DNA of 64,000 nt from JBBKWH01 sp037968855. Its GTDB lineage: Bacteria; Pseudomonadota; Gammaproteobacteria; Pseudomonadales; Moraxellaceae. The translations under genes were made by a program, and so were the position numbers. The notes beneath the pieces are model-generated. The model saw only the letters and a list, made by a program, of their open reading frames with translations, had not been told where the DNA came from and searched no databases. Within the stretch, counting starts at the first letter, position 1. Each line of letters opens with the position of its first letter. Location: assembly GCA_037968855.1 (NCBI GenBank), contig JBBKWH010000076.1, forward strand, positions 1 to 64,000, written 5' to 3'. Positions 26,290 through 35,109 of the stretch are shown in pieces.

Positions 26290-27093
26290 TCATGACAAAT
26301 CATCTAAGGCTTGGCGCAATTCGCGCATTTTTTCGACCGCTTGGGCGTGGGCTGTTGCTGCGTCGGTTTCGCCAAATGGCTTGACCAAGACTGTGCCAAC
26401 AATTACCCCATCGGCAGCCTGACCCACCGCTTGTGCCGTGGCACGATCACGAATACCAAAGCCAACACCAATCGGCAGACCAGTCTGCGCCCGAATCTCA
26501 CCAATCCGTGCGGCTACTTCGTCAGTGTTGAGGGCGCTAGAGCCGGTCACACCTTTGAGCGACACATAGTACACATAGCCACGCGCGGCTTTGACCACGT
26601 GAGCAATCCGTGCATCGGTGGTGGTTGGTGCCAGCAAAAAGATCGGATCAATCTCATGCTTAGCCAAAATATCAGCCAGATCACCGGCTTCTTCTGGCGG
26701 CAGATCAACCAACAAGAGACCATCCACACCCGCTGCTTGGGCACGCGCGGCAAAGGCTTCATAGCCAATGATTTCAATCGGATTGAGGTAGCCCATTAAG
26801 ACAATCGGCGTCTCGTTATCACGCTGACGGAATTCGGCCACCATCTCAAACACATTGCGAGTGCTGGTGCCACCGGCCAAGGCACGCTCGGCGGCCAGTG
26901 CAATCACAGGGCCATCGGCCATCGGATCAGAAAACGGCAAGCCCAGCTCTAACAAGTCTGCACCCGCAGCCACCAGATCATGCAACAACGGAACCGTGAC
27001 AGCAGGTGTCGGGTCACCCGCCATGACATAAGGAATCAAAGCCTTACGCTTTTGGGTGGCAAGAGATGCAAAACGAGCAGTGATACGGGACAT
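26290..27093 (-). CDS. trpA: Tryptophan synthase alpha subunit
   Basis: 267 residues from ATG 27093 (MSRITARFASLATQKRKA), normal length. TIM-barrel motifs: IPYVMAGDP, the catalytic Glu in LLELGLPFSDPMADGP, the catalytic Asp further on in GLLLVDLPPEEAGDL, and the phosphate loop VGFGIRDRATAQAVG. It cleaves indole-glycerol phosphate to indole, which is channelled to TrpB. Unlike compact trp operons it is 1.6 kb away from trpB, with a DUF2804 gene and two terminators between. A promoter match at 27167-27194 suggests separate transcription. accD follows, overlapping or 17 bp away depending on its start. Confidence 0.97.
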   Translation of the reverse strand: MSRITARFASLATQKRKALIPYVMAGDPTPAVTVPLLHDLVAAGADLLELGLPFSDPMADGPVIALAAERALAGGTSTRNVFEMVAEFRQRDNETPIVLMGYLNPIEIIGYEAFAARAQAAGVDGLLLVDLPPEEAGDLADILAKHEIDPIFLLAPTTTDARIAHVVKAARGYVYYVSLKGVTGSSALNTDEVAARIGEIRAQTGLPIGVGFGIRDRATAQAVGQAADGVIVGTVLVKPFGETDAATAHAQAVEKMRELRQALDDLS

Positions 27094-27131
27094 GAGGATA
27101 TCGATTCCTGACAGAATTGAGCACAAAGGTC

Positions 27132-27143
27132 ATGGCGCGCCAT
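27132..27143. promoter_or_regulatory. Palindrome in the trpA leader
   Basis: ATGGCGCGCCAT, a perfect 12-bp palindrome about 39 bp before the trpA start, just downstream of the predicted promoter. It could be an operator or a short leader hairpin; no regulator is identified. Confidence 0.4.
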
Positions 27144-27166
27144 ACAGACACGTCTAATGGGTTGGG

Positions 27167-27194
27167 ATTGTAGCTTGATTATGGATGATTACAA
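27167..27194 (-). promoter_or_regulatory. Candidate sigma-70 promoter of trpA
   Basis: On the minus strand TTGTAA (27194-27189) and TACAAT (27172-27167) are separated by 16 bp, about 74 bp before the trpA ATG and downstream of the terminator at 27300-27332. Confidence 0.5.
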
Positions 27195-27299
27195 CGTCAT
27201 GGCAGGTGGACAACGCTGCATTGCTGCAAAATGACACGTTCACCAATCGGCGTAGAGGCAGCGCAAGTCAACGCGCCAAAGAAGTGATGTGAGTCACAG

Positions 27300-27332
27300 A
27301 AAAAAACAGGCTAAGCCATGCGTACCTGTTTT
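27300..27332 (-). terminator. Terminator after the DUF2804 gene
   Basis: On the minus strand AAAACAGG pairs with CCTGTTTT across a 14-nt loop, followed by seven T. It lies about 90 bp past the DUF2804 stop. Confidence 0.65.
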
Positions 27333-27353
27333 GTTGAACTTGGTGCGTATGGC
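27315..27353. repeat. Imperfect inverted repeat overlapping the DUF2804 terminator
   Basis: GCCATGCGTACC (27315-27326) and GGTGCGTATGGC (27342-27353) pair at 10 of 12 positions. The left arm shares bases with the terminator stem at 27300-27332, so the two hairpins exclude each other in RNA. Confidence 0.55.
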
Positions 27354-27420
27354 ACTCCCTACCATGTGCTTTTTCTGACTGCTTTTTTCTGACTAAAATC
27401 GACATATATCCGAAACAACC

Positions 27421-28491
27421 TTACCAACGTGCATAATGCTGCTCTAGCAAGCCCATGGTTTCAGCCAGTACATACACCTGACCCGAAGGCGCTTTGATCT
27501 GACCATTAATCATCGCTACCCATTGACTAAAGTGGCTACCAACCACGCGGGCATTAACCGATTCATGCCGTCGCCAGCCGGTCTTGACGGTTAGTTGGAT
27601 CGCATCATTGGCCGAACGTAACTGCCAGAGTCCTTGATCCACTTGGTGAAACAACACGGGCGGCAGCTCAATCGGTTGGCCATCGACCCAAATGGTATTT
27701 TCTGAGCCAAAGCTATCATTGACGCCACTGGCCAAATTAATCCCCAAGCGTCGGCCATCAGCCAAACACACTGACACACTCAGCCAATGCCAAGCGGTCT
27801 CATGGCGCAAGAAGCCACAGCTATCATCGGTCGCAGCCAACCATGGTTGACACTTCCCCGTGCCCGTTTTGGCATTACCGTCACCCAATACAATCCGCTG
27901 TTCCTGCCAATCTAGCCAGCCATCCACTGCAAGCGCGGTTGATTTTTGGGTATACGTCCAGCCGTTTGCACCCGTCGGTGAGCATAAGGCCAACGGCTGA
28001 ACATAGCGATCATCGAGCCATGCCGACAAGATAGTTTTGTGGTCAACTTCTACTTTTAAACGCCGCCCTGTCGAGGATTGATCCAACTGCACACACAAAC
28101 CGCCAGCATCAAAACGACTACGGCCTTTTTTTGGCGTGAGATCCAAGCGTGCGCCAAGGCCCAATGGCGTGGTGACATGGGTCTCAAAGGTTTCACCACT
28201 AATTCGGTCGTGAATATAAAAAAAACCATGCCCTGCCCAGCCCAAATCGACCAGCGCCACCCCGACCATGATGTGGTCACTTTGCAGGTTAATAAACTGA
28301 AACTGTTTAAAGGCCAAACGCTTGCGCCATGCAGGTAAGGACTGTCCATACGGGGAGCGATAGTCAAAGTCGGCTTGATTGATCGACAATGGTAGATGCG
28401 ACAACCGACCATAGCGTGGCTGTCCATCAACAATTAAAGACTCATCCACAGATACGGGCACAGCATGGGTCTGAGACAGCAACGACGACAT
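27421..28491 (-). CDS. DUF2804 family protein
   Basis: 356 residues matching the layout of DUF2804, a family of beta-rich proteins of unknown function found in many proteobacteria. Typical segments are the opening with RYGRLSHLP, RKRLAFKQFQFINLQSDHIM, DLGWAGHGFFYIHD, and the core GWTYTQKSTALAVDG, then DDSCGFLRHETAWHWLSVSV. Strands and aromatic residues suggest a lipocalin-like or sugar-binding barrel, which is inference. There is no signal peptide or membrane segment, so it is probably cytosolic. It interrupts the trp genes (between trpB and trpA) but is enclosed by terminators at 28614-28650 and 27300-27332, so it is likely expressed on its own. Confidence 0.85.
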   Translation of the reverse strand: MSSLLSQTHAVPVSVDESLIVDGQPRYGRLSHLPLSINQADFDYRSPYGQSLPAWRKRLAFKQFQFINLQSDHIMVGVALVDLGWAGHGFFYIHDRISGETFETHVTTPLGLGARLDLTPKKGRSRFDAGGLCVQLDQSSTGRRLKVEVDHKTILSAWLDDRYVQPLALCSPTGANGWTYTQKSTALAVDGWLDWQEQRIVLGDGNAKTGTGKCQPWLAATDDSCGFLRHETAWHWLSVSVCLADGRRLGINLASGVNDSFGSENTIWVDGQPIELPPVLFHQVDQGLWQLRSANDAIQLTVKTGWRRHESVNARVVGSHFSQWVAMINGQIKAPSGQVYVLAETMGLLEQHYARW

Positions 28492-28613
28492 AACAATTCA
28501 TCCAATCGTTTGAAATAACTTTGCACAACGTCAGTGTGGCGATGATTAGGCCATCGATTGAGTCATTAAATCTTTACACATCACGACGACGACTCAAGCG
28601 GTCTATCACAACA

Positions 28614-28650
28614 GAAAAAAAATCCCTTTGCATTGGCAAAGGGATTCTTT
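28614..28650 (-). terminator. Terminator after trpB
   Basis: AATCCCTTTG (28621-28630) / CAAAGGGATT (28637-28646), a perfect 10-bp stem with a 6-nt loop; on the minus strand it is followed by eight or more T. It lies about 55 bp past the trpB stop. Confidence 0.92.
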
Positions 28651-28703
28651 TATGTGGGCAAACACACCATCGCGACGGCTTGGGTTCATGCAAGCCGCAG
28701 CGT

Positions 28704-29930
28704 TTAGGTCACCACAATACCGTCTAGCTTCGCAATGGTCAGCAAGTCTTTGTCACCACGACCAGATAAATTGATAATGATGGTTTGGTCCGGTGACATG
28801 GTTGGGGCGAGCTTTTCGACAAAAGCCAAGGCATGGCTAGTTTCAAGCGCAGGAATGATGCCTTCGTTCATTGTTAGCTTGCGAAACGCAGTCAAGGCTT
28901 CGTCATCATTAATCGCCACATACTCCACACGCTTCATATCCTTTAAGAAGCTATGCTCCGGCCCGACACCAGGGTAATCCAAACCGGCAGAGATCGAGTG
29001 AGTTTCGATAATTTGGCCATCATCATCACTCATCAAATAGGTGCGATTACCATGCAACACACCAATCCGACCTGCACTTAATGGTGCAGAATGCTTGCCT
29101 GTCTCCACACCAAAACCAGCGGCTTCAACTCCATACATCTTGACGTTCTTGTCGTTTAAAAATGGCCAGAACAGACCAATCGCGTTACTGCCCCCGCCAA
29201 CACAAGCGACCAACGCATCGGGCAGCTTACCAGTCATGTCGAGATGCTGTTGACGCGCCTCACGGCCAATAATCGACTGAAAATCACGCACCAGCATCGG
29301 ATACGGATGCGGCCCTGCCACAGTACCAATGATGTAATAGGTGGTGTCAACATTGGTGACCCAGTCGCGCATCGCTTCGTTCATGGCATCTTTAAGGGTC
29401 TTAGAGCCACTGGTGACTGGCACAACCGTCGCGCCAAGCAAGCGCATACGATAGACGTTTAAGGCTTGGCGCTGCACATCCTCAGCACCCATGTAGATCA
29501 CACATTCCATGCCCAGACGTGCTGCAATGGTCGCAGTTGCCACACCATGTTGGCCTGCGCCAGTCTCGGCGATCACTCGACGTTTGCCCGATAGCTTGGC
29601 CAGCAAGGCTTGACCAATGGTGTTATTGACCTTGTGTGCGCCCGTGTGATTTAAGTCTTCACGCTTGAGATAAATCTGCGCACCGCCCAGTTCTTTACTC
29701 CAACGCTCGGCCAGATATAGCGGACTCGGACGACCGACAAAATGCGCCAAGTCATGATCAAATTCTTTTAAAAACGCCGGATCATTTTTCATCCGTGCAT
29801 ACAGTTGCTCAAGGTCTTCGAGCGCACCCATTAATGTCTCAGAGACAAAGCGACCGCCATGCACACCAAAATGCCCGCGTGCATCGGGATAAGCAGCAAA
29901 ATCCACGTTTGCCAAATCAAGACTGTCCAT
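28704..29930 (-). CDS. trpB: Tryptophan synthase beta subunit
   Basis: A 408-residue TrpB1-type enzyme. The PLP lysine is Lys100 in NHTGAHKVNNTIGQ, with the signature preceding it (LYLKREDL), AETGAGQHGVATATIAARL, GTVAGPHPYPMLVRDFQ and the phosphate loop ACVGGGSNAIGLF. It condenses indole with serine to make tryptophan in the alpha2-beta2 complex with TrpA. It overlaps trpF by 14 bp, so the two are translationally coupled, and a strong terminator follows. The DUF2804 gene and trpA lie downstream but are probably separate transcription units. Confidence 0.97.
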   Translation of the reverse strand: MDSLDLANVDFAAYPDARGHFGVHGGRFVSETLMGALEDLEQLYARMKNDPAFLKEFDHDLAHFVGRPSPLYLAERWSKELGGAQIYLKREDLNHTGAHKVNNTIGQALLAKLSGKRRVIAETGAGQHGVATATIAARLGMECVIYMGAEDVQRQALNVYRMRLLGATVVPVTSGSKTLKDAMNEAMRDWVTNVDTTYYIIGTVAGPHPYPMLVRDFQSIIGREARQQHLDMTGKLPDALVACVGGGSNAIGLFWPFLNDKNVKMYGVEAAGFGVETGKHSAPLSAGRIGVLHGNRTYLMSDDDGQIIETHSISAGLDYPGVGPEHSFLKDMKRVEYVAINDDEALTAFRKLTMNEGIIPALETSHALAFVEKLAPTMSPDQTIIINLSGRGDKDLLTIAKLDGIVVT

Positions 29931-30591
29931 CGTGTACTCCTGCCATAAATCGTTGCATCAAATTGGAATCTTTACAGCCTTTTTGCGGTTTGCCGGTCTG
30001 CGCATCGATCTGCTCGACCCCACCGCTCACATCAACCGCATAAGGCTGGGTTTGGGCAATGGCCTCAGCCACGTTATCTGCCGTCAACCCACCCGCCAAA
30101 ATCAGCGGTACGTCACACACATCACGACTAGGCCACGCTTGCCAATCAAAGGCATGGCCGGTGCCGCCTTTTAATTCAGGATGCCATGCATCCAACAAAA
30201 TACCACTCGCACCCGCGTCACGATAACGCGCGATCTCGGCCAATACGTCCAGATCCGGCTTCATCTGCAAGGCTTTAATAAAGCGCCGTCCAGTCAACTT
30301 GGCAATCAACGCGCACTCATCAGGCGTCTCATCGCCATGCAATTGCAACAGGTCCAGCGGGACGTGGGCCAACACCTCAGCAATCTCGCTTAGGCTGGCA
30401 TTCACAAACAAGCCAACCAGCTGCACAAATGGTCCCGCTTGCGCGGCTAACGCGGTGGCCTGATCAATCGTGACCGCACGTGGGCTGGGCGCATAAAACA
30501 CCAGACCAATCGCATCAACACCAGCAGCAACCGCCGCTTGTACGTCAGCAGCACGGGTTAATCCACATATTTTGGCTCGCGTATGGTTCAT
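29917..30591 (-). CDS. trpF: Phosphoribosylanthranilate isomerase
   Basis: 224 residues from ATG 30591 (a GTG codon lies directly before it). The beta/alpha-barrel has the general-base Cys in the opening AKICGLT, DAIGLVFYAPSPRAV, DLLQLHGDE, the general-acid region LLDAWHPELKGGTG, LILAGGLTADNV and AVDVSGGVE. It isomerises phosphoribosylanthranilate in tryptophan synthesis. It is the first gene of a trpF-trpB pair with a 14-bp overlap. The 197 bp between it and the photolyase gene hold divergent promoters; an imperfect TGTGC/GCACA repeat lies there. Confidence 0.96.
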   Translation of the reverse strand: MNHTRAKICGLTRAADVQAAVAAGVDAIGLVFYAPSPRAVTIDQATALAAQAGPFVQLVGLFVNASLSEIAEVLAHVPLDLLQLHGDETPDECALIAKLTGRRFIKALQMKPDLDVLAEIARYRDAGASGILLDAWHPELKGGTGHAFDWQAWPSRDVCDVPLILAGGLTADNVAEAIAQTQPYAVDVSGGVEQIDAQTGKPQKGCKDSNLMQRFMAGVHDGQS

Positions 30592-30788
30592 CACGCTTCG
30601 CTTCTAACATTAACAGGTGGGCGTCGATTCTAAGACATATTGTGCGCCTGTAGGCACACGTGACTGCTACAGCCTGTGTTTTTTTATCTCATCGTGTTTG
30701 TATTGCACCTGTTTTGTTGCTCAATCCAGCACCTATGCCATTCTGAAGCAGTAATTTTATCCCTCATTTCTGACGACGACCTATTGCC

Positions 30789-32189
30789 ATGAAGTTAATG
30801 TGGTTTAAAAACGACCTACGTTTGGCAGATAATCCAGCGCTTTTTCATGCCTGTAGCGATGGCGATCCGGTTGTGGCGTTGTATATGTTTACGCCCAAGC
30901 AGTGGCAGCAACATGATAAATCGGCCATTCAAGTCGATTTTATTCGGCGTCATTTGCATGTGTTGCAACAAGAACTGGCCGAAATCAATATTCCACTGTG
31001 TGTACTAACGATAGATGATTTTGCTGCTGTGCCAGATGCGTTGATCAAATTTTGCCAACAACATGACATTGATGGCGTGTTTTATAACCAAGAATACGAA
31101 TGGAACGAACGCCAGCGCGATCAGGCCTGTAATGACGTACTGGATCAAGCCGGTATCGCGATTGGCATCTTTGAAGATCAGTGCTTGGTCGCCCCGCATC
31201 AGGTCAAAACCGGCGGTGGTGATTGGTACAAAGTGTTTACGCCGTTTCGCAAAAACTGGCAAAGCCAACTGGACGAACATCCGCCGCAGATCTATCCCAT
31301 TCCAGATCCCTGCCCGATCAACCCGATCAAACATGGCGATGCTATTCCTACCAGCATTGATGGCTTTGAGTCGATTGATGAGACACGACAAGCGCTCTGG
31401 CCTGCGGGGTCTGAGCAAGCCTACCAACATCTGACGGACTTTTTGGATCAGCATGTGCAGGACTATGGCGACAGTCGCAATCGGCCTGATCTGGATCAAA
31501 CCAGTCGCTTATCGCCTTACTTGGCGATTGGTGCGATTGGCAACCGGCAATGTTATGTGGCAGCGCAGCGCTATTTGTCTGAATCACATCAGGCGGTCAG
31601 TACGTGGATTAGCGAGTTGTGCTGGCGTGATTTTTATCGGCATGTGTTGGTGGGTTTTCCGCATGTGTCGCGTGGGCAAGCCTTTAATATTCAGATGGAC
31701 AAAAAAATCAATTGGTCCTACGACCAAGCCCACTTTGAACGCTGGAAAGATGGCAAAACCGGCGTACCAATTGTCGATGCTGCGATGCGCGCACTCAAAG
31801 CCGAAGGCTGGATGCACAATCGGTTACGCATGGTCACGGCGATGTTTTTGACCAAAGACCTGCTGATTGATTGGCGCTTGGGCGAGCAATACTTTAGCCA
31901 ACAATTGATTGATGGCGACTTGGCCTCCAACAATGGCGGCTGGCAATGGTCGGCCTCCACCGGAACCGATGCCGCGCCGTACTTTAGAATCATGAATCCG
32001 TTTACCCAAGGCGAAACCCACGACCCAGACGGCGTGTATATCCGTCGATGGCTACCAGAACTGGCCTCGTTGCAGGGATCACAAGTGCATGATTTAAAGC
32101 GACGACAAACTTGTACAGCCTACCCTGCACCGATGGTTGATCATAAAGCGGCACGACAACGGGCGATTGAACAGTTTAAAGCCAGTTAA
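30789..32189 (+). CDS. phrB: Deoxyribodipyrimidine photolyase (cryptochrome/photolyase family)
   Basis: 466 residues with the usual two domains: an N-terminal antenna-binding Rossmann part (MWFKNDLRLADNPAL, DGVFYNQEYEWNERQRD) and the C-terminal FAD domain (SRLSPYLAIGAI, WISELCWRDFYRHVL, GVPIVDAAMRALKAEGWMHN, RLRMVTAMFLTKDLLIDW, GGWQWSASTGTDAAPYFRI). The conserved segments match class I CPD photolyase, which uses blue light to split cyclobutane pyrimidine dimers in DNA. It is followed on the same strand by a catalase-like protein and a cobalamin adenosyltransferase. Start ATG 30789; no strong ribosome-binding site. Confidence 0.95.
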   Translation: MKLMWFKNDLRLADNPALFHACSDGDPVVALYMFTPKQWQQHDKSAIQVDFIRRHLHVLQQELAEINIPLCVLTIDDFAAVPDALIKFCQQHDIDGVFYNQEYEWNERQRDQACNDVLDQAGIAIGIFEDQCLVAPHQVKTGGGDWYKVFTPFRKNWQSQLDEHPPQIYPIPDPCPINPIKHGDAIPTSIDGFESIDETRQALWPAGSEQAYQHLTDFLDQHVQDYGDSRNRPDLDQTSRLSPYLAIGAIGNRQCYVAAQRYLSESHQAVSTWISELCWRDFYRHVLVGFPHVSRGQAFNIQMDKKINWSYDQAHFERWKDGKTGVPIVDAAMRALKAEGWMHNRLRMVTAMFLTKDLLIDWRLGEQYFSQQLIDGDLASNNGGWQWSASTGTDAAPYFRIMNPFTQGETHDPDGVYIRRWLPELASLQGSQVHDLKRRQTCTAYPAPMVDHKAARQRAIEQFKAS

Positions 32190-32295
32190 TACCGCCAAAA
32201 ACAGCCGCGCAGACAAGGTCAGTGTCAGTGGTAAAGTATCAATGGTAAACAGATAAGAGCAATGCGTGTGGTGTTTGTAGTTTAGGTGGCTGGTT

Positions 32296-33441
32296 ATGGC
32301 AGGATCAGACCATCACTCTACTCACCGTTTGGTTGACCTTCTCATGGTACAGCTCATCACACCGGTTCGTTTTTTGCCAGACATGGAGGTGCTAGAGCCT
32401 CATGAAGCCGAGACCACCCAAGCATTGGCCGACACCATGCAGCAGATCCTTGATATCACCTATAAGGACTACGGCCATGCGGTACGTAGTGTGCACGCCA
32501 AAAGTCACTGTATTTTAGCAGGTGAACTCGACATTTTGAGTGGTCTGCCGGAGGTGCTGGCGCAAGGGATTTTTGCCCATGCTGGCACGCATCCGGTGAT
32601 CATGCGCTACTCGACCAACCCTGGTGATTTGCTGGATGACAAGGTGTCTGCTCCGCGTGGCCTTGCCATCAAAATTTTGGATGTGGCTGGTGAACGCCTG
32701 CCGCATAGCGAAGGTGATCACACGCAAGATTTTGTCATGATTAACGGGCCTGCCTTTGCTGCACCCAACGCCGCTGCTTTTTTAAAAAATCTCAAGCTAC
32801 TCGCTGCCACGACCGACAAAGCCGAAGGGCTAAAAATATTGCTATCACAAGTGCTGCAAGGGGTCGAAAAAGTTCTTGAAGCGGTTGGCACATCGAGTTC
32901 TACCGTGGTTAGCTTGGGCGGTCATCCACAGACCAGCGTGATTGGCGAGACTTTTTACACCCAAGTACCTGTCTTATATGGCCCATACATTGCCAAGCTG
33001 TGCCTTGTGCCTGTCTCTGAAGCGCTGTGTCAAAAAACCCATCAAACAGTCGACCTGCATGACAAGCCGGATGGTCTACGCGCAGATGCAGTCGATTTTT
33101 TTGCCAGCCATGACGCCATGTGGGAGCTTCGCGTCCAACTCTGCACCGACATAGACAGCATGCCGATTGAAGATGCCTCGGTGGTTTGGGATGAAGACAT
33201 TAGCCCGTACGTGACTGTTGCTCGGCTACGCGTGCAAGCACAGTCGGCATGGAACGCAACGCGAGCCAAACAAGTGGACGATGGCCTCGCATTTTCGCCG
33301 TGGCATGGCATTAAATCGCATCGCCCACTCGGTTCGATCATGCGCGCCCGTCAATATTCTTACCAACTATCCGCTGCGTTTAGAGCGCGGCACAATGATG
33401 TGACGATTGCAGAGCCGCGTTGTCCGTTTCACTTAGGCTAA
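32296..33441 (+). CDS. Catalase-like haem protein (short catalase family)
   Basis: 381 residues resembling the small catalase-related proteins that keep the catalase core but lack the long arms of full catalases. The distal His region is RSVHAKSHCILAGELDI, then VIMRYSTNPGDLLDDKVSAP and RGLAIKILDV, followed by HTQDFVMINGPAFAAPN. The proximal Tyr is probably in MRARQYSYQLSAAFR near the C-terminus. Relatives bind haem and may use peroxide or act on lipid hydroperoxides; catalase activity itself is not certain. No signal peptide is visible. It sits between the photolyase and the cobalamin adenosyltransferase, all on one strand, suggesting an oxidative or light-stress setting. Confidence 0.82.
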   Translation: MAGSDHHSTHRLVDLLMVQLITPVRFLPDMEVLEPHEAETTQALADTMQQILDITYKDYGHAVRSVHAKSHCILAGELDILSGLPEVLAQGIFAHAGTHPVIMRYSTNPGDLLDDKVSAPRGLAIKILDVAGERLPHSEGDHTQDFVMINGPAFAAPNAAAFLKNLKLLAATTDKAEGLKILLSQVLQGVEKVLEAVGTSSSTVVSLGGHPQTSVIGETFYTQVPVLYGPYIAKLCLVPVSEALCQKTHQTVDLHDKPDGLRADAVDFFASHDAMWELRVQLCTDIDSMPIEDASVVWDEDISPYVTVARLRVQAQSAWNATRAKQVDDGLAFSPWHGIKSHRPLGSIMRARQYSYQLSAAFRARHNDVTIAEPRCPFHLG

Positions 33442-33612
33442 AAAACACCCATTACGTCAGTACACGCTATAATTGGCCCTAAATGCTGTAGCCATTGTGG
33501 ACAAAAGCTGCCACAACTCAACAATCGTCATAGCAATGACTGATCGCCATGGCTAGGCTCCGTCCTGCAAGCTGTGTTTTCCTCTCATTACACAGGGTAT
33601 CGACAGATCATT

Positions 33613-34170
33613 ATGGGACATCGGTTAAGCAAAATTTATACCCGCACCGGCGACGACGGCACAACCGGCCTTGGTGATGGGCAACGCATTAGCAAAGATG
33701 ACCTGCGCGTGGCTGCCTATGGCACAGTTGATGAAACCAATAGCGCCATTGGCCTGTTGCGCGCGCATCTAAATCAATCGCAACCACATGCACTTGATGA
33801 GGCATTAAGTCGTATTCAGCATGAGTTATTTGATTTGGGCGGTGAGCTGTGTATTCCGGACTATCGAATCTTGCAAGCGTCTTATATCGAACGGTTAGAG
33901 CAGCAAATTGATGAGATGAACAGCAAACTACCGATGCTAAAAAACTTTATTTTGCCAGCAGGCTCGCTGGCAACTGCGCAAGCACATATGGCACGTACCA
34001 TCTGTCGGCGCGCTGAGCGGGAGGTCACCACATTGGCCAAACGCGATGACAATGTATCAAGCTTGGCTTTGCAGTATTTGAATCGGCTATCGGATTGGTT
34101 ATTTGTCGCTGCGCGGCAGATTGCCCGTGAGAACAATGGTCAAGAAGTGCTATGGATTAAACAGTCTTAG
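33613..34170 (+). CDS. PduO-type ATP:cob(I)alamin adenosyltransferase
   Basis: 185 residues from ATG 33613 (MGHRLSKIYTRTGDDG); the longer frame from 33574 does not match the family. The PduO signature is present: IYTRTGDDGTTGLGDGQRIS (ATP-binding N-terminus), AYGTVDETNSAIGLL, and the active-site helix ARTICRRAEREV with ALQYLNRLSDWLFVAAR. It transfers the adenosyl group of ATP to reduced cobalamin, producing coenzyme B12, as a trimer in the cytosol. No cobalamin-dependent enzyme or B12 riboswitch is visible nearby, so it most likely salvages imported B12. Confidence 0.95.
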   Translation: MGHRLSKIYTRTGDDGTTGLGDGQRISKDDLRVAAYGTVDETNSAIGLLRAHLNQSQPHALDEALSRIQHELFDLGGELCIPDYRILQASYIERLEQQIDEMNSKLPMLKNFILPAGSLATAQAHMARTICRRAEREVTTLAKRDDNVSSLALQYLNRLSDWLFVAARQIARENNGQEVLWIKQS

Positions 34171-34303
34171 GCCAAACATCGCTGCTCGTTTTTGTTGGTA
34201 TTTATTCGTATTGTGTTAAGCGGTGCAAGCAAAGCATCGCGCCATATCGCCACCACTGCGGGTGCACAGATCAATCTTTATATCGCGTTGTTAGCGTAGG
34301 TGT

Positions 34304-35044
34304 ATGTCTATGATTTTAATTGGTCATCGTGGCGCACGTGGCGAAGCCCCCGAAAACACCCTCGGCGGCTTTAGACATATGTTAAATGTGGGCATTCGTG
34401 CGGTTGAGTTTGATGTGCGCATGTTGCGCAATGGCGAATTGGTGGTCATTCATGATGACAACCTATTACGCACCGCCAATTTAGACTTGCCGTTACTGGC
34501 ACTGAATGCCAGCGACTTAAGCCAAGTTGACCAGCGCAAAGGTTGGGCCAACTGGCCGCATGCCGAGCCATTGCCGTTGCTTAAAGACGTATTGGCCATG
34601 CTGAGTAATGTTGACCATATCGAAGTTGAGGTCAAAGCGGTTGAAGACTTATACCAAGCCCATCTGCTGGTAGGCCGTTTACTCAACCAAATTCGCGGTT
34701 TTCGGGATCGAGTGACGGTGACCTCATTTGATTTGAACGTCCTACGTGCACTGCAACTCAGCCGCGCACCGATCAAACGTGGCTTATTGATTGAAACTCG
34801 CTTACCCGATGATGTCTTAGGCTTAGCGCAAAGTCTGGGCTGTGAACATCTGGGGCTACAAGACAGCCTATGCACTCATAACCTCGTCGAGCAAATACAG
34901 GCCGAAGATTGCTGGTGCAGTGTATGGACAGTGAACGATGTTGATCGTGCCTTACAACTCGAATACTGGGGCATTGACGGACTGATCACAGATATTCCCA
35001 GCACCATGATCAGCAAAAACGTCGGGCAACTCAACAGTCGCTAG
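34304..35044 (+). CDS. Cytosolic glycerophosphodiester phosphodiesterase
   Basis: 246 residues, UgpQ-type GDPD barrel. Catalytic residues sit in IGHRGARGEAPENTLGGF (His and Arg-Glu-Asn), EFDVRMLRNGELVVIHDD (Glu, Asp, His), and HIEVEVKAVE; the end has WTVNDVDRALQLEYWGIDG and LITDIPS. No signal peptide, so it acts inside the cell, hydrolysing glycerophosphodiesters from phospholipid breakdown to glycerol 3-phosphate and an alcohol. It is alone on its strand here and converges with the META lipoprotein gene. Start ATG 34304, with a second ATG two codons later. Confidence 0.93.
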   Translation: MSMILIGHRGARGEAPENTLGGFRHMLNVGIRAVEFDVRMLRNGELVVIHDDNLLRTANLDLPLLALNASDLSQVDQRKGWANWPHAEPLPLLKDVLAMLSNVDHIEVEVKAVEDLYQAHLLVGRLLNQIRGFRDRVTVTSFDLNVLRALQLSRAPIKRGLLIETRLPDDVLGLAQSLGCEHLGLQDSLCTHNLVEQIQAEDCWCSVWTVNDVDRALQLEYWGIDGLITDIPSTMISKNVGQLNSR

Positions 35045-35109
35045 CCAGACCTGATTTGGCCAATCAACTCAAGTGCTCAGCGCTCGGGTGCTGTCAAAGA
35101 CTACGCTGC

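Noticed and set aside
27094..27420. Trp-codon attenuator leader before trpA
   Set aside because: No short frame with consecutive Trp codons precedes the overlapping hairpins; these fit a terminator of the upstream gene better.
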